NCBI GenBank assembly: GCA_947459295.1
Contig: CANHCY010000016.1
Span: 1 to 42,795 of the forward strand
Source: Chitinophagaceae bacterium
Lineage (GTDB): Bacteria > Bacteroidota > Bacteroidia > Chitinophagales > Chitinophagaceae
Length of the DNA: 42,795 nt
Direction of reading: 5' to 3'
Shown: one piece after another, positions 1 through 9,046 of the stretch
Numbering within the stretch: the stretch's first letter is position 1
Layout of the letters: each line of letters starts with the position of its first letter
Made by a program: the position numbers and the translations under genes
The notes under the pieces: model-generated
What the model saw: only the letters and a program-made list of their open reading frames with translations
Databases searched by the model: none
Told to the model about the DNA's origin: nothing

Positions 1-375
1 TTAAAACCAAAACAATTTTTTGGTGCCGCGCGTAAAATTGAGCACGGTGGTTCCTTAACTATTTTAGCAACTGCGTTAATTGAAACCGGTTCTAAAATGG
101 ACGAAGTAATCTTTGAAGAATTTAAAGGTACTGGTAATATGGAATTACAGCTTGATCGCAAACTAGCCAACAAGCGTATTTTCCCAGCTATCGATTTAGT
201 AGGATCTTCTACACGTAGAGATGATTTATTACTTGATAAAGAAGTACTAGGCCGCATGAACATTTTACGTTTGTTCATCAACGATATGAATACCGATGAA
301 GCAATGAACGAATTATTAAAACGCATGCGTGGTACCAAAGACAACGAAGAGTTTTTAGCGAGCATGAACAGATAA
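1..375 (+). CDS. rho: Transcription termination factor Rho, C-terminal part
   Basis: The open frame runs in from the left edge and encodes the last 124 residues of Rho, the hexameric RNA-dependent ATPase that ends transcription. The reading begins [20 protein letters not shown], followed by [20 protein letters not shown], which are highly conserved parts of the Rho motor domain. The segment around [15 protein letters not shown] corresponds to the region carrying the arginine finger in E. coli Rho. The C-terminus ([16 protein letters not shown]) matches the usual family ending. The start and the RNA-binding domain lie outside the window. The DUF2480 gene follows 9 bp downstream on the same strand. 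Confidence 0.96.
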   Translation, partial: LKPKQFFGAARKIEHGGSLTILATALIETGSKMDEVIFEEFKGTGNMELQLDRKLANKRIFPAIDLVGSSTRRDDLLLDKEVLGRMNILRLFINDMNTDEAMNELLKRMRGTKDNEEFLASMNR

Positions 376-384
376 TTTTTTGTT

Positions 385-891
385 ATGGCAGAACCCATTA
401 TCAATAAAGTAGAAGAGAGCGGTTTAATTTCTTTAGACCTGGAAAAATATTATCCATCAAATCCAATTTTGGTTTTTGATGTGAAGGACTATTTGTTTAT
501 GGGCCTCATTTTAAAAGAAAAAGATTTTAGAGCAGCGCTCACCGCCACGGATTGGACAGTGTATCAAAACGCAGATGTTGCCATCACCTGCTCTGCGGAT
601 GCCATTATTCCGATGTGGGCGTATATGCTTATTGCGTCAGCACTTGCGCCTTATGCCAATACTGTTTTTTTTGGTACAGAAGCTGCTTTGCAAGAGAAGA
701 TACTACTTCAAAATATTGAAGCCATTAACGCAGAAGACTATACCGATAAAAGAGTTGTGGTAAAAGGTTGCGGCGATATTCAAATTCCGGCGGCGGCGTA
801 TGTAAGCATTACCAACAAATTAAGACCTGTTACAAAGTCAATTATGTTTGGCGAACCTTGTAGTACGGTTCCTATTTACAAGAAAAAATAA
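385..891 (+). CDS. DUF2480 family protein
   Basis: A 168-residue soluble protein with no signal peptide or membrane segment. The opening MAEPIINKVEESGLISLDLE, the VFDVKDYLFMGLILKEKDFR segment and the C-terminal VVVKGCGDIQIPAAAYVSI block are typical of the DUF2480 family, which is known mainly from Bacteroidota and has no established function. It follows rho by 9 bp and may be cotranscribed with it. Its stop codon is one base from the stop of the convergent hydroxylase gene, leaving no room for a terminator. The family assignment is firm from memory of its motifs. The function is unknown. Confidence 0.85.
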   Translation: MAEPIINKVEESGLISLDLEKYYPSNPILVFDVKDYLFMGLILKEKDFRAALTATDWTVYQNADVAITCSADAIIPMWAYMLIASALAPYANTVFFGTEAALQEKILLQNIEAINAEDYTDKRVVVKGCGDIQIPAAAYVSITNKLRPVTKSIMFGEPCSTVPIYKKK

Positions 892-892
892 T

Positions 893-1669
893 TTATTTAC
901 TGCGCGTAGTTGCGTCTACAAAACGGTCATCGTAATCTGCGCGAATCGTATTAAAGAGGCGGTCCCACACAAGTGTGTAGAGCCCGTAATTGCCTGTAAA
1001 ATATTGATGATGCTGATTGTGATTGGTAGACGTGTTAATCCATCTGCCAATTTTTGTTTTGTGAAAACCAGCTGGATATAATTCGTAACCCAGGTGTCCG
1101 TATACATTGTACACAATAGAGAATAAAAAGAAAATAGCTAGTTGTGTAATATGAATGGGCATGATAAAATAAAATAGTACCACTATACCATGTTCTAATA
1201 CCGATTCGATTGGATGAAACGCATACGCAGCCCAAGGAGAGGGGTTGGTAGAGCGGTGGTGAACAAGGTGCACATATTTGAAAAGTGTTTTGTGGTGCAT
1301 GAGACGGTGTACCCAATAAAAATAAAAATCATGTAGTACAAACATGATTGGAAAAGCTAAAAAATAATAACCCCATCCATATTCACTAATGTCTTTATAA
1401 CGCTTTGTATGCTCTGCTATCGGTGACGAATTTAATAGCATGATTAGAAAACTAAAGATGAGCATAGTGCTTAATGAAAAGCCTGCTTCACGCAAATAGT
1501 CTGGAACTTTTGGAAAGCGCTTTTGAATTTTTTTATAGAAAAATTGTTGCTTAAAAACAACATAGAAAATAATAAAAGCAATTGCGGCAGCTAAAAAATA
1601 GCGTGAGCCAATTTTTAAAAAAGCTTCTGGCATAATATCCCAGCGAAATGATAAAAGTTGTGCCACCAT
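893..1669 (-). CDS. Sterol desaturase / fatty acid hydroxylase family membrane protein
   Basis: A 258-residue integral membrane di-iron enzyme of the fatty acid hydroxylase superfamily. The histidine clusters that bind the metals are present: HDFYFYWVHRLMHH at residues 113-126, H137/H138 in LVHHRS, and HNQHH at 217-221. Hydrophobic segments lie at about residues 25-40, 65-80, 100-113 and 160-190. The substrate cannot be read from sequence. Family members hydroxylate or desaturate sterols, fatty acids, sphingolipids or carotenoids. The gene starts 12 bp after polA on the same strand and is probably cotranscribed with it. A paralogue sits after dnaN at the other end of the window. Confidence 0.88.
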   Translation of the reverse strand: MVAQLLSFRWDIMPEAFLKIGSRYFLAAAIAFIIFYVVFKQQFFYKKIQKRFPKVPDYLREAGFSLSTMLIFSFLIMLLNSSPIAEHTKRYKDISEYGWGYYFLAFPIMFVLHDFYFYWVHRLMHHKTLFKYVHLVHHRSTNPSPWAAYAFHPIESVLEHGIVVLFYFIMPIHITQLAIFFLFSIVYNVYGHLGYELYPAGFHKTKIGRWINTSTNHNQHHQYFTGNYGLYTLVWDRLFNTIRADYDDRFVDATTRSK

Positions 1670-1681
1670 AACTACCTTATA

Positions 1682-4558
1682 TTAATGTGCTTCTAACCAG
1701 TTGTTGCCTTTTCCTACTTCTGCTTCTACTGGAACACCGTTTGGCAAAGGTAAAGCGGTAGTCATACATTCAATAATCAATTTTTCGAGTGCATCCGCTT
1801 CTTCTGGGACCGCGTCAAACACAAGTTCATCGTGTACCTGTAAAATCATTTTAGACCCCCAGTTACCAGCGCCCATTTGTGCGTGTACTTTAATCATGGC
1901 CAACTTAATCATGTCGGCAGCTGTACCCTGTATAGGTGAGTTTATGGCATTTCTTTCCGCAAAACCACGTACCGTAAAGTTGCTGCTATTGATGTCTTTT
2001 AACCAACGCTTACGGCCCATCAGGGTTTCTACGTAGCCCTTTTCTTTGGCAAGTGCTACCTGTAAATCCATGTACTCTTGAATATTTGGAAACTCCTTTT
2101 TGTAGTTGTCAATGATTTCTTTGGCCTCGGTTCTGGAAATACCCAAATTATCGGCAAGCCCAAATGCACCTTGTCCGTAAATGATTCCAAAGTTGACACT
2201 CTTGGCTTTGTAGCGCATTTCTTTGGTTACATCAGCAACATCAACACCATACACTTTTGCAGCAGTGGCGGTATGAATATCAATGCCTGCTTTAAAAGCC
2301 GCACACATATTAGGATCGGCGCTAATAGCCGCCACAATACGGAGTTCTATTTGAGAATAGTCGGCACTCATCAGAATACGACCAGGTTCACGCGGAATAA
2401 ACGCTTTTCTGATTTCTCTACCACGCGCTGTTCTTATAGGAATGTTTTGCAAATTAGGATTCGTGCTACTTAAACGACCCGTTACCGCCACGGCCTGTGC
2501 ATAACTGGTATGCACACGTCCGGTTTTTGGATTGATCATCAGCGGAAGCGCATCTACATACGTAGACTTTAATTTAGTTAGCTCTCTAAATCCTAAAATG
2601 TCATCAACAATTTTATGTTGGTTGGATAATTTTACAAGCACGTCTTCGCCGGTAGCGTACTGACCCGTTTTTGTTTTTTTTGCTTTTGGATCTAGTTTTA
2701 ATTTATCAAATAAAACTTCGCCCAATTGTTTGGGTGATGCTAAATTAAAACGAACACCCGCCTGCGCATATACATTTTCTTCAAACTGCTTGGCGTCTAC
2801 TTCTAATAGTTTACTGTATTCATTCAAAAAGTTGTTGTCAATTTTAACGCCTTCAAATTCCATATCGGCAAGTACGCGCACAAGTGGATTTTCTACGTTT
2901 TCAAAAACACGCTCAACTTCTTTTTCTTTTAATAAAGGAACAAAAACTTGTTTTAATTGTAATGTTATATCGGCGTCTTCACCAGCGTATTCGGTAATTT
3001 GTTCTACCGCTACATCACGCATACTGCCCTGATTTTTTCCCTTTTTTCCAATGAGGGCTTCTATATGCACAGGCTCGTATCCTAAATATTGAGCACTCAG
3101 GAGATCCATACTACGCCTGCCTTCTGGCTCAATTACATAGTGCGCAAGCATGGTATCAAAAAGTTTATTTGCAGGAACTACACCATACCATTTTAGTACG
3201 AGTAAATCGTATTTTATGTTTTGTCCAATTAATACGAGGTCTTGTTTTGCAAATACTTTTTCAAAATAAGAAAGCATTTTTTTTGCACCTGCCTCATCTG
3301 GTGGGCATGGAATATAATAACCCTGTCCTGGTTTTTCAGAAAAACTAAATCCAACTAGTTCAACATTGTTGGCATCGGTACCGGTAGTTTCGGTATCAAA
3401 ACAAATTTCGGTGGCAGTTAGTAACTGCTCCGCAAGTGATTTTAATTCGGCTTCTGTTTCTACACAAATATATTGGTGCGGTGTATTGGTAATATTTTTA
3501 TCAGCAATCATTCCGCGCTGTTCTGCTTCTTCACCGGCGTTGCCCACAGCTTCTGCGGCTTCCATAGAACCCGCACTCGAGACAGCATTTGCTGCGCTTG
3601 ATTTTTTAGAAGGAGCGGCTACCACTTCGTTGCCAAACAAATCTGTTTGAACGCCTTCTGGCGCCGGCATATAAGCGTTAAAATCGTCACCTAAAATTCT
3701 TTTGCCTAAAGTTTTAAATTCGAGCTCAACAAAAATTTCAGCGAGCGCTTCTTTATTAATAGGAGAGAGCGCAAAATCTTCTTCATGAAAACTTACAGGA
3801 ACGTCGGTAATAATTTTAGCGAGCTTCTTGCTCATAATCGCGTCGTCTACGCCTTTTCTAATTTTTTCACCCATCGCGCCTTTAATATTGTGCGCATTAG
3901 CTAATACGTTTTCGAGGGTATCGTATTCTTTTAAAAGTTTAGCTGCGGTTTTTTCACCCACACCCATAATACCCGGAATATTATCTACAGCGTCGCCCAT
4001 TAAACCTAACATGTCTACCACCTGCTCTACGCGGGCGATATCCCACTTCTCACAAATTTTTTGAGCGTCTAAAATTTCTGCGGCGTTGCCCATAAATGGA
4101 GGCTTGTACATATATACGCCCGGATGAATCAGTAACTGACCATAATCTTTGTCGGGGGTTACCATGTACACTTCGTAGCCTTTGTCTGCGGCCTGCCAAG
4201 CAAGGGTCCCAATTACGTCATCAGCCTCATAGCCATCGAGTTCCATTACTGGAATATTAAACGCCCTAATAATGCGCTGAATTTCAGGAATAGAATCAAT
4301 TAAATCTTCGGGGGCTTCTTGCCTGTTGGCTTTATATTCAGTAAAGTCAGTGTGTCTTTCGGTAGGTGCGTGTGTATCAAAACAAACGGCAATATGCGTT
4401 GGCTTTTCTTTGTTGATTAAATCAATGAGGGTATTGGTAAATCCAAATTGTGCATTGGTGTTTTTTCCTTTAGAAGTAATACGTGGATTTCTGATGAGTC
4501 CATAATACGCTCTATAAATAAGGGCAAGCGCATCCAACAAAAAAAGTTTTTTAGCCAT
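1682..4558 (-). CDS. polA: DNA polymerase I
   Basis: A 958-residue, full-length three-domain Pol I that fills gaps and removes RNA primers in replication and repair. The 5'-3' exonuclease domain spans about residues 1-290 (LDALALIYRAYYGL, DGYEADDVIGTLA, GDAVDNIPGIMGVGEKTA). The proofreading domain looks intact: the DxE motif FDTETTG has D388 and E390, and YAGEDAD supplies the later acidic residue. The polymerase domain has motif A ADYSQIELR (D733), the O helix KSVNFGIIYGQG, and motif C VHDELVFD (D910). An Ala/Ser-rich linker lies near residues 310-350. The start is four bases after a TAACTTTA element, and a terminator hairpin lies just upstream. The fatty acid hydroxylase gene follows by 12 bp. 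Confidence 0.98.
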   Translation of the reverse strand: MAKKLFLLDALALIYRAYYGLIRNPRITSKGKNTNAQFGFTNTLIDLINKEKPTHIAVCFDTHAPTERHTDFTEYKANRQEAPEDLIDSIPEIQRIIRAFNIPVMELDGYEADDVIGTLAWQAADKGYEVYMVTPDKDYGQLLIHPGVYMYKPPFMGNAAEILDAQKICEKWDIARVEQVVDMLGLMGDAVDNIPGIMGVGEKTAAKLLKEYDTLENVLANAHNIKGAMGEKIRKGVDDAIMSKKLAKIITDVPVSFHEEDFALSPINKEALAEIFVELEFKTLGKRILGDDFNAYMPAPEGVQTDLFGNEVVAAPSKKSSAANAVSSAGSMEAAEAVGNAGEEAEQRGMIADKNITNTPHQYICVETEAELKSLAEQLLTATEICFDTETTGTDANNVELVGFSFSEKPGQGYYIPCPPDEAGAKKMLSYFEKVFAKQDLVLIGQNIKYDLLVLKWYGVVPANKLFDTMLAHYVIEPEGRRSMDLLSAQYLGYEPVHIEALIGKKGKNQGSMRDVAVEQITEYAGEDADITLQLKQVFVPLLKEKEVERVFENVENPLVRVLADMEFEGVKIDNNFLNEYSKLLEVDAKQFEENVYAQAGVRFNLASPKQLGEVLFDKLKLDPKAKKTKTGQYATGEDVLVKLSNQHKIVDDILGFRELTKLKSTYVDALPLMINPKTGRVHTSYAQAVAVTGRLSSTNPNLQNIPIRTARGREIRKAFIPREPGRILMSADYSQIELRIVAAISADPNMCAAFKAGIDIHTATAAKVYGVDVADVTKEMRYKAKSVNFGIIYGQGAFGLADNLGISRTEAKEIIDNYKKEFPNIQEYMDLQVALAKEKGYVETLMGRKRWLKDINSSNFTVRGFAERNAINSPIQGTAADMIKLAMIKVHAQMGAGNWGSKMILQVHDELVFDAVPEEADALEKLIIECMTTALPLPNGVPVEAEVGKGNNWLEAH

Positions 4559-4562
4559 GGCG

Positions 4563-4570
4563 TAAAGTTA
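4563..4570 (-). promoter_or_regulatory. Putative -7 element of polA
   Basis: On the minus strand the sequence is TAACTTTA, one base from the Bacteroidota -7 consensus TAnnTTTG. It ends four bases before the polA ATG. No convincing -33 TTG is visible because that position is occupied by the terminator hairpin at 4574-4600. If used, the transcript would have almost no leader. Confidence 0.4.
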
Positions 4571-4573
4571 CAA

Positions 4574-4600
4574 AAAACCCCGGCGTTTTGCCGGGGTTTT
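4574..4600 (-). terminator. Rho-independent terminator after the amidohydrolase operon
   Basis: The 11-bp perfect inverted repeat AAAACCCCGGC / GCCGGGGTTTT has a 5-base loop. On the minus strand it is followed by further T residues. It lies between the stop of the 436-residue amidohydrolase gene (4619) and the polA start (4558), so it should end the upstream operon. It is only about 15 bp from the polA ATG. Confidence 0.88.
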
Positions 4601-4618
4601 GATAAGGGTTTGATCTCT

Positions 4619-5929
4619 TTATTTAATCTCGTATTTGTGTTTGTAACGCTCATACAACTGCTTGTGTTTGCTTGTTATGGCAACCGCGCGGCCTTGTATA
4701 AATGCGTCTGTAACAATGCTAGACTTCATGTCTAAAATATCGCCTTCGCTGATTACAATGTTAGCATCTTTACCCACTTCTAGGGTGCCTGTTTTATCAG
4801 CTACACCTAAAATTTTTGCAGCATTTAAGGTAATGGCCTGAAGGGCGCCTTCTTTACCTAAACCATATGCAGCGGCGGTTCCAGCGTTAAACATCAGGTT
4901 TCTGCCACGGTTTTGAGGATCGTCATCGTTTAAGCAAAATAAAACGCCGGCTTTTTGTAAAACGCTTGCTGCTTTATATGGTTGATCAATATCATCATCA
5001 TCGGTGGTTGGTAAACTATGTTCTTGTGTTAAGATAACAGCAATATTATTGGCTTTTAACAAATCCGCAATTTGCCAGCTTTCGCTTGCACCAACGAGTA
5101 CTACATCAAAACCAAATTCTTTTACAAAATCAATCGCTACAATCATTTGTTTTATTTGATCGCAATGCACAAATAATTTTTGTGTGCGGTTAAATAAACC
5201 TTTGGTTGCCTCTAGTTTCAAATTGATTTGTTTGTCAGCTCCTTTTTGGTGATACGCTTTCGCTTCTCTAAAAATAGCTTTTACACTTTCAATTTTATCT
5301 AGTGCTTCTTTGATAGGGTCTCCTGCTGGAGCGCCGCCAAAGCCACGGCCAAAACCGCGTCCGCCGCCTCTAGACAATAAGCTAGGCATGTAAAAATGCA
5401 TGCCCATATCTGTTTTGTAGGCTGCATCTTCGAAGTTCCATGCATCTAATTGCACCACCGAAGATTGACCAGCAATAAGTTGGCCACCAGGAATGGTGTG
5501 TGCGAGTAAAATACCATTTAGCCTTAACGTGTTGATAATTACAGACTCTGCTTTATACGCTGCAATGCTGCGTACACTTGGGTTAAACTCACCAATTTCA
5601 TTGATATCAGTGCTACCTCTAACGCCTGAAATTTCTTGTAAGCCCAAATTAGAAGAGGGTAAAATTAAACCAGGATATACCTGTTTGCCTTTTGCATCAA
5701 TGGTGTTTTCTGCTTTTGGCGCAGCTGCTGCGTCGCCGGCATATACAATTTTTCCATTGTCAAATACAACGGTTCCATTTTCTATAACTTGTCCATTACC
5801 TACGTGCACAGTAGCACCAACAATGGCCGTTTTTTTATTTTGTTTTGCGGCTGGGTAAACATCATCTTGTGCAAATACTGCAGCAGTGAATGATACGAGC
5901 GCGCCAAGTGTAACTATTATTTTTTTCAT
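4619..5929 (-). CDS. Secreted amidohydrolase-like protein lacking the HxH metal motif
   Basis: A 436-residue protein with a Sec signal peptide (residues 1-20, ending AVFA before QDD). The fold features of the imidazolonepropionase-like amidohydrolases are clear: an N-terminal strand region AIVGATVHVGNGQVIENGTVV and a C-terminal ITLNAAKILGVADKTGTLEVGKDANIVI. The usual PGLIDxHxH metal site is replaced by YPGLILPSSNLG (about residues 85-96). FVHCD and LNDDDPQ remain, but the downstream histidine expected after the barrel strand is replaced in VLVGASESW. A Gly/Arg-rich loop RGGGRGFGRGFGG lies near residue 190. It is the last gene of a three-gene operon, 11 bp after the 1031-residue paralogue. It may be a non-catalytic partner. 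Confidence 0.85.
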   Translation of the reverse strand: MKKIIVTLGALVSFTAAVFAQDDVYPAAKQNKKTAIVGATVHVGNGQVIENGTVVFDNGKIVYAGDAAAAPKAENTIDAKGKQVYPGLILPSSNLGLQEISGVRGSTDINEIGEFNPSVRSIAAYKAESVIINTLRLNGILLAHTIPGGQLIAGQSSVVQLDAWNFEDAAYKTDMGMHFYMPSLLSRGGGRGFGRGFGGAPAGDPIKEALDKIESVKAIFREAKAYHQKGADKQINLKLEATKGLFNRTQKLFVHCDQIKQMIVAIDFVKEFGFDVVLVGASESWQIADLLKANNIAVILTQEHSLPTTDDDDIDQPYKAASVLQKAGVLFCLNDDDPQNRGRNLMFNAGTAAAYGLGKEGALQAITLNAAKILGVADKTGTLEVGKDANIVISEGDILDMKSSIVTDAFIQGRAVAITSKHKQLYERYKHKYEIK

Positions 5930-5940
5930 GTCGCTACAAT

Positions 5941-8900
5941 TTATTTGTTATCGTTTTGGTTTGCTTCTGATGCTTCACCTTCTATTTCAAGCATACCTAA
6001 TTTATGAGAGTGGTCGTTGCAAATATGCACTTCTTTATAGCTTGGGGCTGCTGGTACAGTTGGTCTTCCCGCTCTTTTTTCGCCGGCCATTTTTGCAATT
6101 AAACGGCTGCGTTCTGCTTGCACTTGCTTTCGCATTTGCGCATCTTTTTCGCGGTCAAAATAAACGATACCATCTACCATTGTTTTTTCTGCTTTCGCAT
6201 AAATACTAAGTGGGTTATCGCTCCATACCACAAGATCAGCGTCTTTACCAGCTTTGATGCTTCCTACTTTGCTGTCAACGTGTAACATTTTAGCAGGATT
6301 AATCGTTACCATTTTAAGCGCTTCTTCTTCCGTTAAACCACCATATTTTACACTCTTTGCAGCTTCTTGATTTAAGCGGCGGGCCATTTCTGCATCATCA
6401 GAATTGATCGCAACATTTAAACCAACTTTTGTCATGATAGCAGCGTTGTAAGGGATGGCATCTGTAACCTCCACTTTATACGCCCACCAATCAGAAAACG
6501 TTGATGCAGCTACACCGTGCGCTTTCATTTTATCAGCTACTTTATAGCCTTCTAAAATATGCGTGAATGTGTTTATTTTAAAACCATACTTTTCTGCAAC
6601 ACGCATGGTTGCTGTAATTTCACTTTGCACATAAGAGTGACAAGTGATAAAACGTTTTTTATTCATGATTTCTACCAGTGCGTCTAATTCTAAATCGCGT
6701 CTAGTAGCCGGGTTTTGTGCAAGCGCTGCTTCATACGCTTTTGCTCTTGCAAACGCATCGTTTAACACTTGTTCTACGCCCATTCTAGTGTCTGGGTAAC
6801 GGTTGTTACCTTGAGTAGAAGAGGTGCGTTTTACGTTTTCACCAAGTGCAAATTTGATAAATGGATCGGCTCCTTTAAATAATAAGCCCGCATCATCTGC
6901 ACCCCATCTTAATTTAATTAACTGCGTTTGACCACCAATGGTATTTGCAGAACCGTGTAAAATGTGAGAGGTTGTAACACCACCACTTAATTGACGGTAA
7001 ATATCAATATCGTCTGGGTTGATATTGTCCTGAATACGCACTTCAGATGTTACGCTTTGCCCACCTTCATTGGTAGACGCAGAAGCAATATGTGAGTGCT
7101 CATCAATAATACCCGCTGTTACGTGTTTGCCAGTAGCATCAATAATTTTTGCGTTAGCATCCGATAAGTTTTTACCCACTTTAGCAATCTTACCGTTTTT
7201 AACGAGAACGTCTGCTTGTTGTAAAATGCCTTCTTTTTCTGAAGTCCAAACGGTTGCGTTTTTAATTAAATACGCCTGCGCATTGGTTTGTAAAGAATCT
7301 ACGCCGAAGCCCATCATAGGAAAAGTAACTTTTCCCATTTTGCCAGCGCCAGCAGCACCGCCGCCATTACCACCTGCTCCCATACGGCCACGACCACCTG
7401 CATTTGAAGCAGTGTCAGGCTTAGATGCAGAAGCATATACAGCAGTCCAAGTAAAATTATTGCCATCAGCATCTTGCGCTGTACCATTAAAAGTATTGCC
7501 GGTGTTAAAACCCGTAAATCTAATATTGTTACGAGAGCGCTTTTCTGGAGCAAAAGAAAACTTCACTACTTTACCGTCGTAGCTAAATGTTGCAGCAACG
7601 GTATCTTTTGCAATAACGGTTGCGCTATTGTTGCTTTTAATTTCGAAAGCAAATGTTTGTGGTGTTGCTGAGTTTAATGTAAGAGTATAGTTACCATTCA
7701 CGCTTGTCCATGCAGATTCGTTAACAGCGTGCTTTTCTCCGAGTACCCAGTTTTGTAATAAGGTTGTTTTTTCTGCAAAAACAGGACCTGTTGTAATAAT
7801 AAAGTTGGCTAATTTACCAGTTTCGATGCTACCTACTTTATCATATACACCAAACCAAGTTGCTGGTGTTTTTGTAAGTGCGTCCATCGCTGCTTTTTCT
7901 GATAAACCATTTTCAATTGCTTTTCTTACGCTTGATAAAAATGATTTAGCATCTCTTAAATCAGCACTTGTTAAGCAAAACGGAATGCCTGCTTTTTCGA
8001 TAGCGCCCGGATTTGTTGGTGCTAGTTCCCAGTGCTTCATATCTTGTAAAGAAACAAGTCTTGCATCTGCAGGATCTTCCACATCCATAGCCACCGGGAA
8101 GTTTAAGTTTACAATAAGTGGTGCTTTAGTAGCCGCCACTTCTTTAATTCTTTGGTATTCTTTACCGGTTGCTTTAATAATATATTGTACACCAAACTCA
8201 TCCCCAATACGGTCTGCGCGCATTACGCCCCAAACATCACCAGCGCCTCTATCTGCAGGATCAAAAATTTGAGGAAGCGACATATTATTATTAAATGATT
8301 GAAGTGTAATGTTTACGCCATCGCCCTTTAAGCCTGTAGCAGCAGGATTGTTCTTATACCATGCCGCATCTAAATAAGTTTGACGCAGTAATGCGATAGA
8401 ACCCATTAATGAACTTGGATAAGTTTGAGAAGACGTGCCTTTATTAAATGATAATAAAGAAGCTGCTTTTTCTTTTACAACTACAAAATTATCTTTGTTG
8501 TTTGCAAGCGCTACAACCGTTCCAGTTCCTCTCACAATACCATCTTTTTGGTGTGTAAGTACGGTACCAAATCCTGTTTCTCTAAATGATTTTGCTCTCG
8601 CATCATCCACCGAAAAAAGCTTGTGCCCTTCTACATCAGATTTTAAAGCTTGGTTCCAACCATACGCACCTTTTTGGTTGTTGGTTAATTGACTAGGTCC
8701 GCCAAAACTAAAAGCTGCTTGAGGGCGCTGTTGTTGAGGCATACCATAATCGGTGTAGGCATCAATAAATGATGGATAAATAAACTTGTCTTTACAGTCT
8801 ACCACTACAGCGTCTGCTGGAACAGCAACACCTTCACCTACTGCAATAATTTTTCCGTCTCTAATTACGAGCGTTGCATTTTTAATGGTGGTTTGCGCGT

Positions 8901-9036
8901 CTTTTACAATGGTTGCATTTGTAAATGCGTAACAGCCGTCGCGCTTATCGCCAACGCCGTTTACTTGAAAAGTTTCTTGAGCCTGCACAAAATTTAAGAG
9001 CAGCAACCCAACAAACATCAGGCAGATTTTTTTCAT
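5941..9036 (-). CDS. Large secreted tandem amidohydrolase
   Basis: A 1031-residue protein with a signal peptide (about residues 1-19, FVQA/QET) and two amidohydrolase modules. In the N-terminal module the metal motif is degenerate: IYPSFIDAYTDYG at 86-98 in place of HxH. It still ends with a normal DALTKTPATWFGVYDKVGSIETGK segment. A beta-rich linker (about 430-535) and a Gly-rich tract near 543-566 lead to the second module. That module keeps the expected ligands: H647 and H649 (IIDEHSHIAS), H800 (ITCHSY), H826 (FTHILEG) and D880/D881 (NSDDAE). Only the C-terminal half is therefore predicted to be active. Related enzymes hydrolyse cyclic amides or dipeptides. The substrate is unknown. It sits 10 bp after the peptidase-like gene and 11 bp before the smaller paralogue. 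Confidence 0.88.
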   Translation of the reverse strand: MKKICLMFVGLLLLNFVQAQETFQVNGVGDKRDGCYAFTNATIVKDAQTTIKNATLVIRDGKIIAVGEGVAVPADAVVVDCKDKFIYPSFIDAYTDYGMPQQQRPQAAFSFGGPSQLTNNQKGAYGWNQALKSDVEGHKLFSVDDARAKSFRETGFGTVLTHQKDGIVRGTGTVVALANNKDNFVVVKEKAASLLSFNKGTSSQTYPSSLMGSIALLRQTYLDAAWYKNNPAATGLKGDGVNITLQSFNNNMSLPQIFDPADRGAGDVWGVMRADRIGDEFGVQYIIKATGKEYQRIKEVAATKAPLIVNLNFPVAMDVEDPADARLVSLQDMKHWELAPTNPGAIEKAGIPFCLTSADLRDAKSFLSSVRKAIENGLSEKAAMDALTKTPATWFGVYDKVGSIETGKLANFIITTGPVFAEKTTLLQNWVLGEKHAVNESAWTSVNGNYTLTLNSATPQTFAFEIKSNNSATVIAKDTVAATFSYDGKVVKFSFAPEKRSRNNIRFTGFNTGNTFNGTAQDADGNNFTWTAVYASASKPDTASNAGGRGRMGAGGNGGGAAGAGKMGKVTFPMMGFGVDSLQTNAQAYLIKNATVWTSEKEGILQQADVLVKNGKIAKVGKNLSDANAKIIDATGKHVTAGIIDEHSHIASASTNEGGQSVTSEVRIQDNINPDDIDIYRQLSGGVTTSHILHGSANTIGGQTQLIKLRWGADDAGLLFKGADPFIKFALGENVKRTSSTQGNNRYPDTRMGVEQVLNDAFARAKAYEAALAQNPATRRDLELDALVEIMNKKRFITCHSYVQSEITATMRVAEKYGFKINTFTHILEGYKVADKMKAHGVAASTFSDWWAYKVEVTDAIPYNAAIMTKVGLNVAINSDDAEMARRLNQEAAKSVKYGGLTEEEALKMVTINPAKMLHVDSKVGSIKAGKDADLVVWSDNPLSIYAKAEKTMVDGIVYFDREKDAQMRKQVQAERSRLIAKMAGEKRAGRPTVPAAPSYKEVHICNDHSHKLGMLEIEGEASEANQNDNK

Positions 9037-9046
9037 ACTTGTTGTT

